Positions 26,919-34,341 are shown, counted from the stretch's first letter. The stretch is 64,000 nt of DNA from JACZUI01 sp965216725 (GCA_965216725.1 CBDCGI010000005.1:231298-295297), one strand, 5' to 3'. Numbers and translations are program-made. Notes: generated by a model not told the origin, from the letters alone.

Positions 26919-27937
26919 GTCTCGCCGCAGCCGCTGCCGCGATGGGTCTTCCCGAATCACTCGTAGAGCGCTCGGCGGCCGCCAGAGCCGCTGAAACCGG
27001 CATGAGCGTCGACGAGATACTGGCCGCCTGGGCCGGTGGAGGCGCCGTGCCTGCTGCCGCCCCACCCGCCTCGGAAGCGCCGGCTGATGATCCGAAGCCC
27101 ACGGAAGCGGCTCCCCCGGTGGAATCAACAGCAGTTCCTCCGACCCCTGCTGTCGACCTGCAACCGGCGGCGCCAGCCGCATTTGCGCCCCCGCCGCCGC
27201 TGACCGAGGTGACCCCGGCCCAGGCTGCAAATCTGCCGGAGGTTGTGACCGTGCCGACGGCAGGCATCAGAGAACGCACCAGCTTCAGGCTTCCGGCATG
27301 GCTATTCGGGCTGATGCTGATCATTCCTGTGTTCGCACTGTTTGCCTTGGGAGGGTCGGCCACCGGGACATGCGGCGAGGCCACCGAGCTGACGACCGAT
27401 GTGGTCACCGGGGAGATAATCAACTGCGATGGATCCGAGTTCACCGGGTCTGGCATCGGCGGCGGCACAGTCGACTTCGTCGCCCTCGGCGAGAGCATCT
27501 ACACGGGCGCCGAGATTGGAGCCGTCAATTGCGCCGGCTGCCATGGAGTGAACGGCGGTGGAGGGGTTGGGCCGGCCTTGAATGCCGTCCTCACCGTTTT
27601 CGGCGCATGCACCGACCATGTGGAGTGGATTGCGTTGGGCTCACCAGGGTTCCAGGCAGAGGGACGCCAGACCTACGGCGACACCGACAAACCTGTTGCG
27701 GGTGGCATGCCCGGGTTCAACTCCACCCTTACCGAAGAGCAGGTCGCCGCGGTCTCGGCCTTTGAGCGGGTGAGGTTCGGAGGAGGCAACAGTGACGAGG
27801 TGCTGGCGGATTGCGGCCTCACCGGTGAGGAAGGCGGCGAGGGCGACGGGACCGGGTCCACCGTTCCGAGCGATGAGGATGCTGCTTCCGGCGAAGGGGA
27901 CACAGCGTCCGCTACGCCCTCCGCCGAAGCTTCCTGA
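26915..27937 (+). CDS. CcoP-like membrane-anchored monoheme cytochrome c
   Basis: A 340-aa protein from ATG 26915 (ATGA overlap with the CcoO-like gene). Residues 12-43 are the third copy of the helical module (LPESLVERSA), then a Pro/Ala linker to about 120 and a TM helix at 127-147. The heme site is Cys206-x-x-Cys209-His210 in CAGCHGVNGGGG, with the likely axial Met265 in GGMPGF. The C-terminus is acidic Gly/Ser/Thr-rich tail. Canonical CcoP has two hemes; this has one. Its 3' end overlaps the convergent glutaredoxin gene by 26 nt. Confidence 0.85.
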   Translation: MSLAAAAAAMGLPESLVERSAAARAAETGMSVDEILAAWAGGGAVPAAAPPASEAPADDPKPTEAAPPVESTAVPPTPAVDLQPAAPAAFAPPPPLTEVTPAQAANLPEVVTVPTAGIRERTSFRLPAWLFGLMLIIPVFALFALGGSATGTCGEATELTTDVVTGEIINCDGSEFTGSGIGGGTVDFVALGESIYTGAEIGAVNCAGCHGVNGGGGVGPALNAVLTVFGACTDHVEWIALGSPGFQAEGRQTYGDTDKPVAGGMPGFNSTLTEEQVAAVSAFERVRFGGGNSDEVLADCGLTGEEGGEGDGTGSTVPSDEDAASGEGDTASATPSAEAS

Positions 27938-28184
27938 GCTCCTTTTTCAAACGCCTTCCCACGATTTGGCCCTCGGCGATGACCTCTCCGTGAGGATCAG
28001 TGACCACCGGGACCCGGGCCCCGAACCGGTGCCGAAGGTCGTCTGATCCGTCGACATCCAGCACCTCCATACCAAGACCGGCAGCGGCGGCGATTTCTTC
28101 GACTAGAGGCCGTGCTTTGTCGCACAGCGAGCAGTCGACACGGGTGTAGAACGTCACCATCAAACCACTCAAGGAGTCACTCAC
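27912..28184 (-). CDS. Glutaredoxin-like thioredoxin-fold protein
   Basis: A 90-aa protein with the redox motif Cys18-Ser-Leu-Cys21 in YTRVDCSLCDKARP, then a DVDGSDDLRHRFGARVPVV strand with the cis-proline typical of glutaredoxins (RVPVV). The C-terminus is strongly basic. Size and motif fit the DUF836/glutaredoxin-like family. It is cytoplasmic and converges on the CcoP-like gene with a 26-nt tail overlap. Its substrate is unknown. Confidence 0.82.
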   Translation of the reverse strand: MSDSLSGLMVTFYTRVDCSLCDKARPLVEEIAAAAGLGMEVLDVDGSDDLRHRFGARVPVVTDPHGEVIAEGQIVGRRLKKELRKLRRRA

Positions 28185-28323
28185 CGTGGTCGATAAACGC
28201 TATGCATGCAGGAAGGAGGGTAGACCGTTTCCCTCATGCCTAGGGCACGTTCTGTACCCAGGTGTGAACGGATAGCCTCCCAGCCCGCCCCACGGTGACG
28301 GAAAGCTCTCCTTCATGTATCGA
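28185..28323 (+). ncRNA. Possible small RNA ending at the 28324-28357 terminator
   Basis: These 139 nt between the glutaredoxin start and the terminator hold no gene. Short complementary stretches such as GAGGG/CCCTC (around 28216-28235) could form hairpins ahead of the terminator. A start site cannot be fixed, and the glutaredoxin promoter must also lie here on the opposite strand. The proposal rests only on an orphan terminator; I recognise no known RNA family. Confidence 0.25.
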
Positions 28324-28357
28324 GAGGCCCCCACTTCGGTGGGGGCCTCCGGTTTTT
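28324..28357 (+). terminator. Strong intrinsic terminator with no obvious upstream gene on its strand
   Basis: Perfect 11-bp stem (GAGGCCCCCAC with its complement) closed by a TTCG tetraloop and followed by CGG and five T. It is read on the plus strand. The nearest plus-strand gene upstream ends at 27937 and the intervening 28185-28323 carries no open frame, so the terminated transcript may be read-through from the cytochrome operon or a small RNA. It is also an effective insulator before the microprotein at 28409. Confidence 0.85.
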
Positions 28358-28408
28358 GCCCCCCGAGCCTTCAAGGTGTCATGAGGAGGGGGGGGTTACG
28401 ATCCCGGG

Positions 28409-28498
28409 GTGCGACCCGGTACCGCGATCATCCTCGGTGTTCTCCTGCTGGCCATCACCATCGCCGGGGTCGTCCAACTGATCACCATCATCAGCTGA
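28409..28498 (+). CDS. 29-residue single-TM membrane microprotein with leaderless GTG start
   Basis: GTG 28409 opens 29 codons ending at TGA 28498. The product begins with RPGTA and is then one hydrophobic segment (about residues 5-28) with no charged residue. A TACGAT -10 box at 28397-28402 is followed by exactly six bases and then the GTG, so the transcript would start on or next to the start codon. The gene ends 8 nt inside the 3' end of the convergent SAM hydrolase gene and is insulated upstream by the terminator. Function is unknown; coding status is inferred from architecture. Confidence 0.5.
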   Translation: MRPGTAIILGVLLLAITIAGVVQLITIIS

Positions 28499-29312
28499 CA
28501 AAGGTGATCGCCACTCCTTCCGCCAGATCCAGCCGATCTGAGGCACGGCCACCTCTGACCGCGATGGCGGCGAGGCCCGCAGAGTCGATATGCAGCAACA
28601 ACTCGCTGTCTTCAACGTCGGAGTAGGCAGCGGCCCACGGCATGCTATGAACCGCCGAACCGACACGGGCTGTGACCACCGCTCCCGGCGACATTCCGCC
28701 AGCCTCGAGCTCTTCGGGCCCGACGTTGGTCTCCACGTTGCCGAATCGATCTATCCACCAAGCCTCGCCGGTCACAGCGCCGTCCCTCACCTCAGGGAGC
28801 GGCAGCATCAGTGGCATCACATCACCCGGCGAGAGCTCGGGCCCGAGGTCCTCCAAGCCGGCCTCTCCGGACGCCAGCAAGGCCGCCGCAGGGGCAAAAA
28901 CGTCTCGCCCGTGGAAAGTCTCACCGGGCGAGGGGATCATCACTTCCGGATTCTCGATCGAGACCATCGTCGAGGCACCGCCCATCATCGCCACCGCGGG
29001 CGACAGGACGCCGTTGTCCGGCCCGACGAAGTGCCCCCAACCGGTTTCGAGAGCCAAGGCATGCCGGCTCGACCCGACACCAGGGTCGACCACCGCCAAC
29101 ATCACGCCTTCGGGCAGGTATTGGATCGCCCGCGTCAGGGCCAGGGCTGCAGCCCTGATGTTGCCCTGGTCGATTTCGTGCGAGACATCGATCACCTTCG
29201 ATTCCGGGGCAAGTTTGGCGATGACCCCGTGCACCACTCCAACGAACTCGTCCTTGCGCCCGAAATCCGACAGGAAGCTGACCGGCCTGCTCACCACCAA
29301 GACAGTAGACAC
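28491..29312 (-). CDS. SAM hydroxide adenosyltransferase (SAM hydrolase, DUF62 family)
   Basis: Hydrolyses S-adenosylmethionine to adenosine and methionine using hydroxide; related to fluorinase and chlorinase (273 aa). The family triad is visible: Asp76 and Arg83 in VVDPGVGSSRHALA and His134 in FHGRDVFAP. The N-terminal SFLSDFGRKDEFVGVVHGVI and the C-terminal-domain motif WIDRFGNVETN are typical. The halogenase-specific insertion is not evident, so hydrolase is the better call. It is a single-gene unit, convergent with the microprotein. Confidence 0.88.
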   Translation of the reverse strand: MSTVLVVSRPVSFLSDFGRKDEFVGVVHGVIAKLAPESKVIDVSHEIDQGNIRAAALALTRAIQYLPEGVMLAVVDPGVGSSRHALALETGWGHFVGPDNGVLSPAVAMMGGASTMVSIENPEVMIPSPGETFHGRDVFAPAAALLASGEAGLEDLGPELSPGDVMPLMLPLPEVRDGAVTGEAWWIDRFGNVETNVGPEELEAGGMSPGAVVTARVGSAVHSMPWAAAYSDVEDSELLLHIDSAGLAAIAVRGGRASDRLDLAEGVAITFVS

Positions 29313-29362
29313 CTCGAGGGCGGGGGTCTTAAAGCAAACTTCATCGTCATATATTCACCGCG

Positions 29363-30244
29363 ATGGCAGATCTTGGGACCGAGGCTCTCGCGAGAGAAGT
29401 GTCCAAAGCCAACGTGGCCATGCTTTTGGGCGCAGTCGATACGGGAAAGACCACCCTGGCCCGGCTGGCAGCGATGCAGGCCGTGGCCACCGGTCGCGCC
29501 GTTGCCATCGTCGATGCCGACGTTGGCAACTCGACGATCGGCCCTCCGACGTGCGTAGGGCTGAAGAGGTTTGTTACCGAATCCGACTTCGATGAATACG
29601 CAGAGCCAGACCTTCTCCACTTCGTGGGGACGATCACGCCGGCTCGACTGGTTCTGCAACAGGTTGTGGCGACGGCTTCCATGGTGGACCGTGCCCGGGA
29701 GATGGCCGACCTCGTGATCATCGACACCACGGCAACGGTATCGGGTGTGGCGGGAGAGACGCTCAAATATCACAAGGCGGAGTTGTGCCGACCTGACAAG
29801 GTCGTGGCACTGCAGAGGGGCGGTGAGATGGAGCCTCTGGTGGGCATGCTTCGCAGATTCTTGGGGATGGACGTTTCGGTAGCCTCCACCGACCCGAAGC
29901 TCGTACCGGTCTCTCCGGACGAGCGAGCAGTGACCAGGCTGAAGCTCTTCGGAGCAGCGTTGCGTCACCCGCTCGAAAGATGGAAAGTCCGTCCGACCGT
30001 TTTTGCCCCCACCCTCCCCATGGGTCTCAGCCTGGAGCGACTCAACCATGTCCTCGTTGGCGTGCAGGATCGAGACGGTTCGTGTGTCGGATTAGGGATC
30101 CTGGAACACGAGGACGACACACTGAGGGTCTTGACAAATGTCGGTGAGGGAATGACGGGTCTGAGGCTGGGCTCGATGAAGATCGACCCCGAAGACTTCG
30201 CCTCCAGTCCGATAAGACTCCGTGAGGTGATGTTCGGCGTCTAG
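29363..30244 (+). CDS. Clp1/Grc3-type P-loop protein, putative polynucleotide 5'-hydroxyl kinase
   Basis: A 293-aa protein with a P-loop GAVDTGKTT at residues 23-31 and the lid/clasp region DADVGNSTIGPPTCVGL at 51-67, which matches the D-x-D-x-G-Q-x-x-x-x-P-P pattern of Clp1/Grc3 RNA kinases, with Asn replacing the usual Gln. A hydrophobic strand ending IIDTTATVSG (around residue 115) fits Walker B. The C-terminal domain is unassigned. The family 5'-phosphorylates RNA or DNA in eukaryotes and archaea; activity here is inferred. A TATATT box 7 nt before the ATG suggests a leaderless transcript. Confidence 0.75.
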   Translation: MADLGTEALAREVSKANVAMLLGAVDTGKTTLARLAAMQAVATGRAVAIVDADVGNSTIGPPTCVGLKRFVTESDFDEYAEPDLLHFVGTITPARLVLQQVVATASMVDRAREMADLVIIDTTATVSGVAGETLKYHKAELCRPDKVVALQRGGEMEPLVGMLRRFLGMDVSVASTDPKLVPVSPDERAVTRLKLFGAALRHPLERWKVRPTVFAPTLPMGLSLERLNHVLVGVQDRDGSCVGLGILEHEDDTLRVLTNVGEGMTGLRLGSMKIDPEDFASSPIRLREVMFGV

Positions 30245-30248
30245 TGGG

Positions 30249-30926
30249 TCAGTCGTGGCAGATTTGGCCGAATCGGGTGGCCTCGACACAAGACAATCCC
30301 GGCGTCACATGCTTGTCGGGCCCCACCATCAATGTGGTCGTGGTGGTCGGGGGCAGCGTTGTGGTTGTAGACGTGGTGGTGGGTGGAGCTGATGTGGTTG
30401 ACGCCGGAGGCTCGGTCGTGGCGGGAGGCGGCGGCGCCGTGGTTGTAGGAGGTGGGGAAGTCGTCGTCGTTGCTGAAGACCCGCCTTTCTTCATGAACAC
30501 GACCGTCACGTACAAGCGACCGTCGCTGGTACCCGTGCCGATGCCGACGTAGTTGTAATCACCGAGAATGTTCTTGCGGTGACCCGAGGAGTTCATGAAC
30601 GCTTCGTGGAGACTGGAGACGGTGGAGCCGCGTCCGACATTCTCACCCAGCTTCGACCACCCGCTTCCCGCTGCTGCCGCCAGCTCGGCGCTGGTCGAGT
30701 GGTAGATCTCACCTGCAGAGATCATGTCTTGGGTGTGGGTGCGGGCGTGTGCCCTCAGGCCCGAGTCAACCGTAAGGGGACCCATGCCGTTGGCCGATCG
30801 AGACGCATTGATCTTGGAGAGGAATTGCGATTCGGTGCCGGCGTCGGCGGCCGCGGACACACCGAAGCCCACCGTCGCCAGGGACGCGGTGATCAGCAGC
30901 GATAGCCATTTCTTTCTCCCCAGCAT
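30249..30926 (-). CDS. Secreted CAP/SCP-domain protein with Thr/Pro-rich tail
   Basis: A 225-aa protein with a signal peptide (about residues 1-28, ending SAAADA). The CAP domain (30-150) shows INASRSANGMGPL, the His of YHSTSAE, GENVGRG and the AFMNSSGHRKNIL motif typical of bacterial SCP-like proteins. It is followed by a Thr/Pro repeat region (about 153-200) and a short C-terminal segment with two Cys. Bacterial CAP proteins are extracellular with uncertain activity. Its stop lies 4 nt from that of the convergent Clp1-like gene. Confidence 0.88.
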   Translation of the reverse strand: MLGRKKWLSLLITASLATVGFGVSAAADAGTESQFLSKINASRSANGMGPLTVDSGLRAHARTHTQDMISAGEIYHSTSAELAAAAGSGWSKLGENVGRGSTVSSLHEAFMNSSGHRKNILGDYNYVGIGTGTSDGRLYVTVVFMKKGGSSATTTTSPPPTTTAPPPPATTEPPASTTSAPPTTTSTTTTLPPTTTTTLMVGPDKHVTPGLSCVEATRFGQICHD

Positions 30927-31282
30927 GGAGGAGATATCGGCGTCGATCTGCCGTGTCTTTATGGGTCGTGCGGATCAGGGGTGCCAGCACCCGCCAGAAG
31001 TGACAGAAAGACCGCAAGTCGGCAAAACGCCCGAGTGACCTTCCGGAGCCTCCTCCGCACTTCCCCGAACGGACGTTTCTCCGATATGGCCTCTCGGGCG
31101 TTTGCTGAACCAGAAGTTACGCATCGGCAAATCGAGAATCAATAACCCTGACATGACTGTCATGGGCTCTTGTCACATGTTCAGTATCGTAAACTACTCA
31201 TGCAGAGAGTCAGGACTGCCCATTACCCACAGGAATCGGGGTTATCCACAGGGTTTGTCCACATAGGTGTGTTTACAAGTTT
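30927..31282. other. 356-bp intergenic region, relatively AT-rich toward its right end
   Basis: No open frame of note lies here. From left to right it contains the promoter side of the CAP gene, a 13-bp palindrome CATGACTGTCATG at 31152-31164 (six-base arms around one T), and a group of three DnaA-like 9-mers at 31223-31263. The stretch after the boxes (31264-31300) is AT-rich for this genome. The minus-strand operon at 31283-34279 ends at its right border. Confidence 0.6.
31223..31263 (+). promoter_or_regulatory. Cluster of three DnaA-box-like 9-mers
   Basis: TTACCCACA (31223-31231), TTATCCACA (31242-31250, the perfect consensus) and TTGTCCACA (31255-31263, the common high-GC actinobacterial variant) lie on the same strand within 41 bp, next to AT-rich sequence. 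No dnaA, dnaN or gyrase gene is in the window, so the region is more likely a DnaA-titration or DnaA-regulated site than the replication origin, but an origin is not excluded. Confidence 0.55.
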
Positions 31283-31702
31283 CTAAACGGAATTTTCGCG
31301 ATCAGTCGTCAACTGCCGGAGCAGGGGACGGAATGCGACCTCGACCGCCTCCACGACCTCCCCCAACGCCAAGTCCAGGTTCTCCATGGTGACTTCGGAG
31401 GCTGCCATCCTGCCTCGCAGCACCAGGCCGTCCTCGTCGTCGACGGCGAAAAAGGCACGCCACGACCTCATGTTCCGTCGCAGAGCCTGAAGGGCCAGGC
31501 CGACCGAAGCCCCGTCGAAGGGAATCACGTATGCCTCGTACTCCAGGCTCCGATCCATGGGGCGGAACCAGACGGTGGTTGCGTCTCGTGCCTCCTGTTC
31601 AACTCGAACCGCCCATCGATTCCCGACCTGTTCCCAGTAAACAACTGCGGAGTCCGGGTCGTCGATCCACGATCGAATGCGGCGGAGGAGGATCTCCTTC
31701 AC
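31283..31702 (-). CDS. Protein of unknown function, last gene of the M23/RsiG-like/asparaginase operon
   Basis: A 139-aa cytoplasmic-looking protein from GTG 31702, which forms a GTGA overlap with the asparaginase stop; the longer open frame upstream lies inside that gene. It is mixed alpha/beta with a YWEQVGNRWAVRV strand pair, a YEAYVIPFD segment and a C-terminal acidic helix (TMENLDLALGEVVEAVEVAF). I do not recognise the family. Fold and layout resemble small chaperone-like or YbjN/CesT-type proteins, but no motif proves it. Confidence 0.7.
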   Translation of the reverse strand: MKEILLRRIRSWIDDPDSAVVYWEQVGNRWAVRVEQEARDATTVWFRPMDRSLEYEAYVIPFDGASVGLALQALRRNMRSWRAFFAVDDEDGLVLRGRMAASEVTMENLDLALGEVVEAVEVAFRPLLRQLTTDRENSV

Positions 31703-32646
31703 GGGAACTGCAGGTCGACACGCGGCTCGATGTGACCCACCGCGGCTCCACCACCCTCGACAGTGGGCCTGGAATACGGCATCAGATGAGACGTGGCGGT
31801 TGGGGTCAGACGACCCAGGGCCTCCAAGGTTGCTATGGCACCAACGTCGGCGGGTCTTCCCAAACCGTCCCAGCTTCTGACGGCAACCCCCAAGCCATCG
31901 CCCATGGCAATGCCGATGCATCCCGACGCGCCGCGCTTAGCGGCTGCACCAAGCGCAACGGCGATCTCCGCGTCGGCGTTTCCGACCCCGGACACCAGTC
32001 TTGGGTATTGACGTATGGCCTCGAACACATCGGCGAGGGAGTCATCAGAGCCGAGCCGGGAGTAGAGGCGCGCCATGGCCACAGCCGTGGTCCGCAGCAC
32101 AGGCGCCCCGCAACCGTCAACACCAACTGGCTCCACGCGGTGATCACCGAGCTCGGAGACGAATGTGATGATCTTCTGCTGTAACGGGTGATCCGGATCG
32201 AGATAGCTTTGCTTGTCCCAGCCCTGGTCCGCACAGGCGCGCAGCCAGGCCGCGTGTTTACCGGAACAGTTGTGCCAGAGGCGGTTGGGAACGAGGAGGC
32301 CTTTTCTCAACATCCTTTCCCTTGCGGCGGGGCCCAGGGGCCAATCCGGTGGGCACCCCAAGTCCTCCGAGGTCAGCCCGGCGTTGCCGAGTATCGACTC
32401 CACGAGGCCAACATGAACAGGATCGCCGTCGTGGGAGGAACAGGCCACGGCCAGTTCGACAGGCGCGAGATCGGCGCCGTGATCCTGAGCCACCTTGGCT
32501 TGAAATGGCTTGGCAGCCGACCTCAGATAGAAGGGACGTTCGACGGCCCCAAACGAGGCGATGAGTGCTCCGTCGGAATCCACCACGGCCACGGCGCCGT
32601 CGTGAAGAGTCTCCTCGAGCCCGGAACGGATCGAAGCCGCCAGCAA
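31699..32646 (-). CDS. L-asparaginase II (Rhizobium AnsA/thermolabile type)
   Basis: A 315-aa member of the asparaginase II family (distinct from E. coli AnsA/AnsB), converting asparagine to aspartate and ammonia. Conserved blocks are visible: LRSAAKPFQA, ACSSHDGDPVHV, LWHNCSGKHAAWL, VDGCGAPVL and VSGVGNADAEIAVALG. Recent structural work on the Rhizobium enzyme implicates Ser/Lys and zinc-binding Cys/His in these blocks. It starts 3 nt after the upstream RsiG-like gene. No signal peptide is present, so it is cytoplasmic. Confidence 0.88.
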   Translation of the reverse strand: MLAASIRSGLEETLHDGAVAVVDSDGALIASFGAVERPFYLRSAAKPFQAKVAQDHGADLAPVELAVACSSHDGDPVHVGLVESILGNAGLTSEDLGCPPDWPLGPAARERMLRKGLLVPNRLWHNCSGKHAAWLRACADQGWDKQSYLDPDHPLQQKIITFVSELGDHRVEPVGVDGCGAPVLRTTAVAMARLYSRLGSDDSLADVFEAIRQYPRLVSGVGNADAEIAVALGAAAKRGASGCIGIAMGDGLGVAVRSWDGLGRPADVGAIATLEALGRLTPTATSHLMPYSRPTVEGGGAAVGHIEPRVDLQFP

Positions 32647-32649
32647 GGT

Positions 32650-33180
32650 TCAACCGGTGATCGGTGCTTCGCCCTGTCGGCTCCGGTACCGGGCGACGAT
32701 TTCCTCCTGGAGCGAGTCGATGACTTCGTGCAGCTGTTTTCTCTGTTGCGACATCCCCGACTCCACCTCACGGAGGCGATTGAGAGCCTCATCGATTTCG
32801 TCATCGCTGAGGTCAGGAAGATCGGCCAATATCCCGTCGTCCATGATGCGGTCGATCAGACGTCGTCCTGTGGTGGTCGGGATGGGAGGCATCGTCTCGA
32901 TGTGCCGCAGATTCGGCTCGCCACCGAGGATCATGCCGGTAGCAAGAATCTCGGGTAGTGCCTCGAGCAGTGTCCGCTCCTCTTCGCCTGCTCGACGTCG
33001 AGCCTCGAAGTTGAGCAGGTCCATTCGGCCGTGGAGGAGCCGCCGGTAATAGGAGATCTGGGCCTCGACGTCTTCCGCCGTGTCGCGGCGTTGCCTCACC
33101 TCGTCGAGAGTCAGTGAGTCGAGGTCTGCCAAGTATTCCGGCTCGAGGACGATGTCGATGCGACGCCTGTTCTGTGTCAC
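32650..33180 (-). CDS. RsiG-like protein (c-di-GMP-responsive anti-sigma family), with Gln-to-His change in both motifs
   Basis: A 176-aa, mostly helical protein from GTG 33180. Two helices each carry the RsiG pattern E-x3-S-x2-R-x3-[Q]-x3-D, but with His in place of Gln: Glu39/Ser43/Arg46/His50/Asp54 and Glu140/Ser144/Arg147/His151/Asp155. In Streptomyces RsiG such motifs bind c-di-GMP and the protein then sequesters sigma WhiG. The two-copy antiparallel layout fits. No sigma WhiG gene is in the window. It sits between an M23 peptidase and asparaginase genes in one operon. Anti-sigma function is inferred. Confidence 0.72.
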   Translation of the reverse strand: MTQNRRRIDIVLEPEYLADLDSLTLDEVRQRRDTAEDVEAQISYYRRLLHGRMDLLNFEARRRAGEEERTLLEALPEILATGMILGGEPNLRHIETMPPIPTTTGRRLIDRIMDDGILADLPDLSDDEIDEALNRLREVESGMSQQRKQLHEVIDSLQEEIVARYRSRQGEAPITG

Positions 33181-33190
33181 AGCAGGGAGG

Positions 33191-34279
33191 TTACCTGCAG
33201 ACCGCGGCCACGGTGGGGTAGGGGTTCACGGCCGGCGCCCCTCTTCCTCCCGGATGAATCTCGAAGTGGACGTGGGGCGGCCCACCCACGGCATTGCCGC
33301 TGTTCCCGTTGAACCCGATGACGGCACCCTGGCTGACACGGGTGCCGCTGGAGACGTTCCAATCGGAAAGGTGGGCGTAGTAGTAGGCGGCCCTCGACGA
33401 GATGAGCCAGGCGGTCCGGCCCCCGAGGCCGCTGGTACTGGTGAGGACCGTCCCGTCGGCGACCGCGTAGACCGGTTCGTTCCATGCAGCCATGAGGTCA
33501 ACTCCCTTGTGGCTCCTGCCCCCCGACCGCGGCGCGCCCCAGGAGTTCACAAACGAGGTCCTCCCTACCGGAAGCGGGCAAATGAACGACCCGACCTGCA
33601 CCGACCCCGCAGCTCGCTGTTTCGCAGCAGCGGCCGCTGCAGCCTGTTCCGCCTCCCATTTCGCCTGCAGGGCCTTGCAATCGTCGGATAGCTTGGCCCA
33701 GGCGTTTCTCTCGGCATCCATCGCTGCTTCGTGCTCTCCAGCCGCGGCGAGCTTGTCGGCTTCGACGACTTCTAGCTCCTGTCTGGTCTCATCCAGTTCT
33801 ACTTCGAGGCGGGAAAACTCGTTTCGCGCCGCAACCAGGTCGTCCAGCGATTGCTGCCCTCCCGTGGCTGCAGCGGTGAGAAACTCTGAGGTCGTCATGA
33901 ACTCGTCCACAGAAGAGGCGGCCAGAATGATCCCCGGGTTCGAGAAGCCCCCTCGCATGTAGAGCTCGACGGCCGTCGCTTCTATCTCTGATTGGATGCG
34001 GTCGAGATCCTGGCTCTGGATGGCGACCGATCCCTGGATCCGCTCCTGCTTGTTCTCCACACGATCCGTCTCGTTGGCGGCGGTCCAATAGGCGTCTTCA
34101 GCGTCCTCGTATACCGCTTTTGCCTCGAGGTAGTCCTCGTATTGGGCGCGGGAAGACGCACAGGCTCTTTCGACTTCCTGCTTGCTCACTGCTTGGGTCG
34201 TGAGTGGGAACAATGCAGCCAACACGGCGATGAGGCTGATCACGACCAATGTCCGCTTGCGTGCGATGAGAGCGGTCAT
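33191..34279 (-). CDS. Secreted M23 (LytM) peptidase with coiled-coil domain, NlpD/EnvC-like
   Basis: A 362-aa protein with an N-terminal signal/anchor (about residues 9-30), a long coiled coil (35-225, with an AAAAAAA run) and a C-terminal LytM domain (235-362). Zinc-site residues are visible: His257 and Asp261 in SHKGVDL, and His336-x-His338 in PPHVHFEIHPGG. All canonical ligands are present, so it may be an active endopeptidase rather than an activator-only EnvC type. It is probably the first gene of the operon running to 31283. Confidence 0.9.
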   Translation of the reverse strand: MTALIARKRTLVVISLIAVLAALFPLTTQAVSKQEVERACASSRAQYEDYLEAKAVYEDAEDAYWTAANETDRVENKQERIQGSVAIQSQDLDRIQSEIEATAVELYMRGGFSNPGIILAASSVDEFMTTSEFLTAAATGGQQSLDDLVAARNEFSRLEVELDETRQELEVVEADKLAAAGEHEAAMDAERNAWAKLSDDCKALQAKWEAEQAAAAAAAKQRAAGSVQVGSFICPLPVGRTSFVNSWGAPRSGGRSHKGVDLMAAWNEPVYAVADGTVLTSTSGLGGRTAWLISSRAAYYYAHLSDWNVSSGTRVSQGAVIGFNGNSGNAVGGPPHVHFEIHPGGRGAPAVNPYPTVAAVCR

Positions 34280-34341
34280 GCCGGGAGCAGAGTACTAAGG
34301 CCCCTGTCGTTGTAGTAGTCGCCTTGTGTGAGATGAGACTC

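Noticed and set aside
31223..31263. Calling the DnaA-box cluster the chromosomal origin
   Set aside because: No dnaA, dnaN, gyrase, rpmH or parAB gene is present in 64 kb; only a DnaA-binding cluster can be supported.
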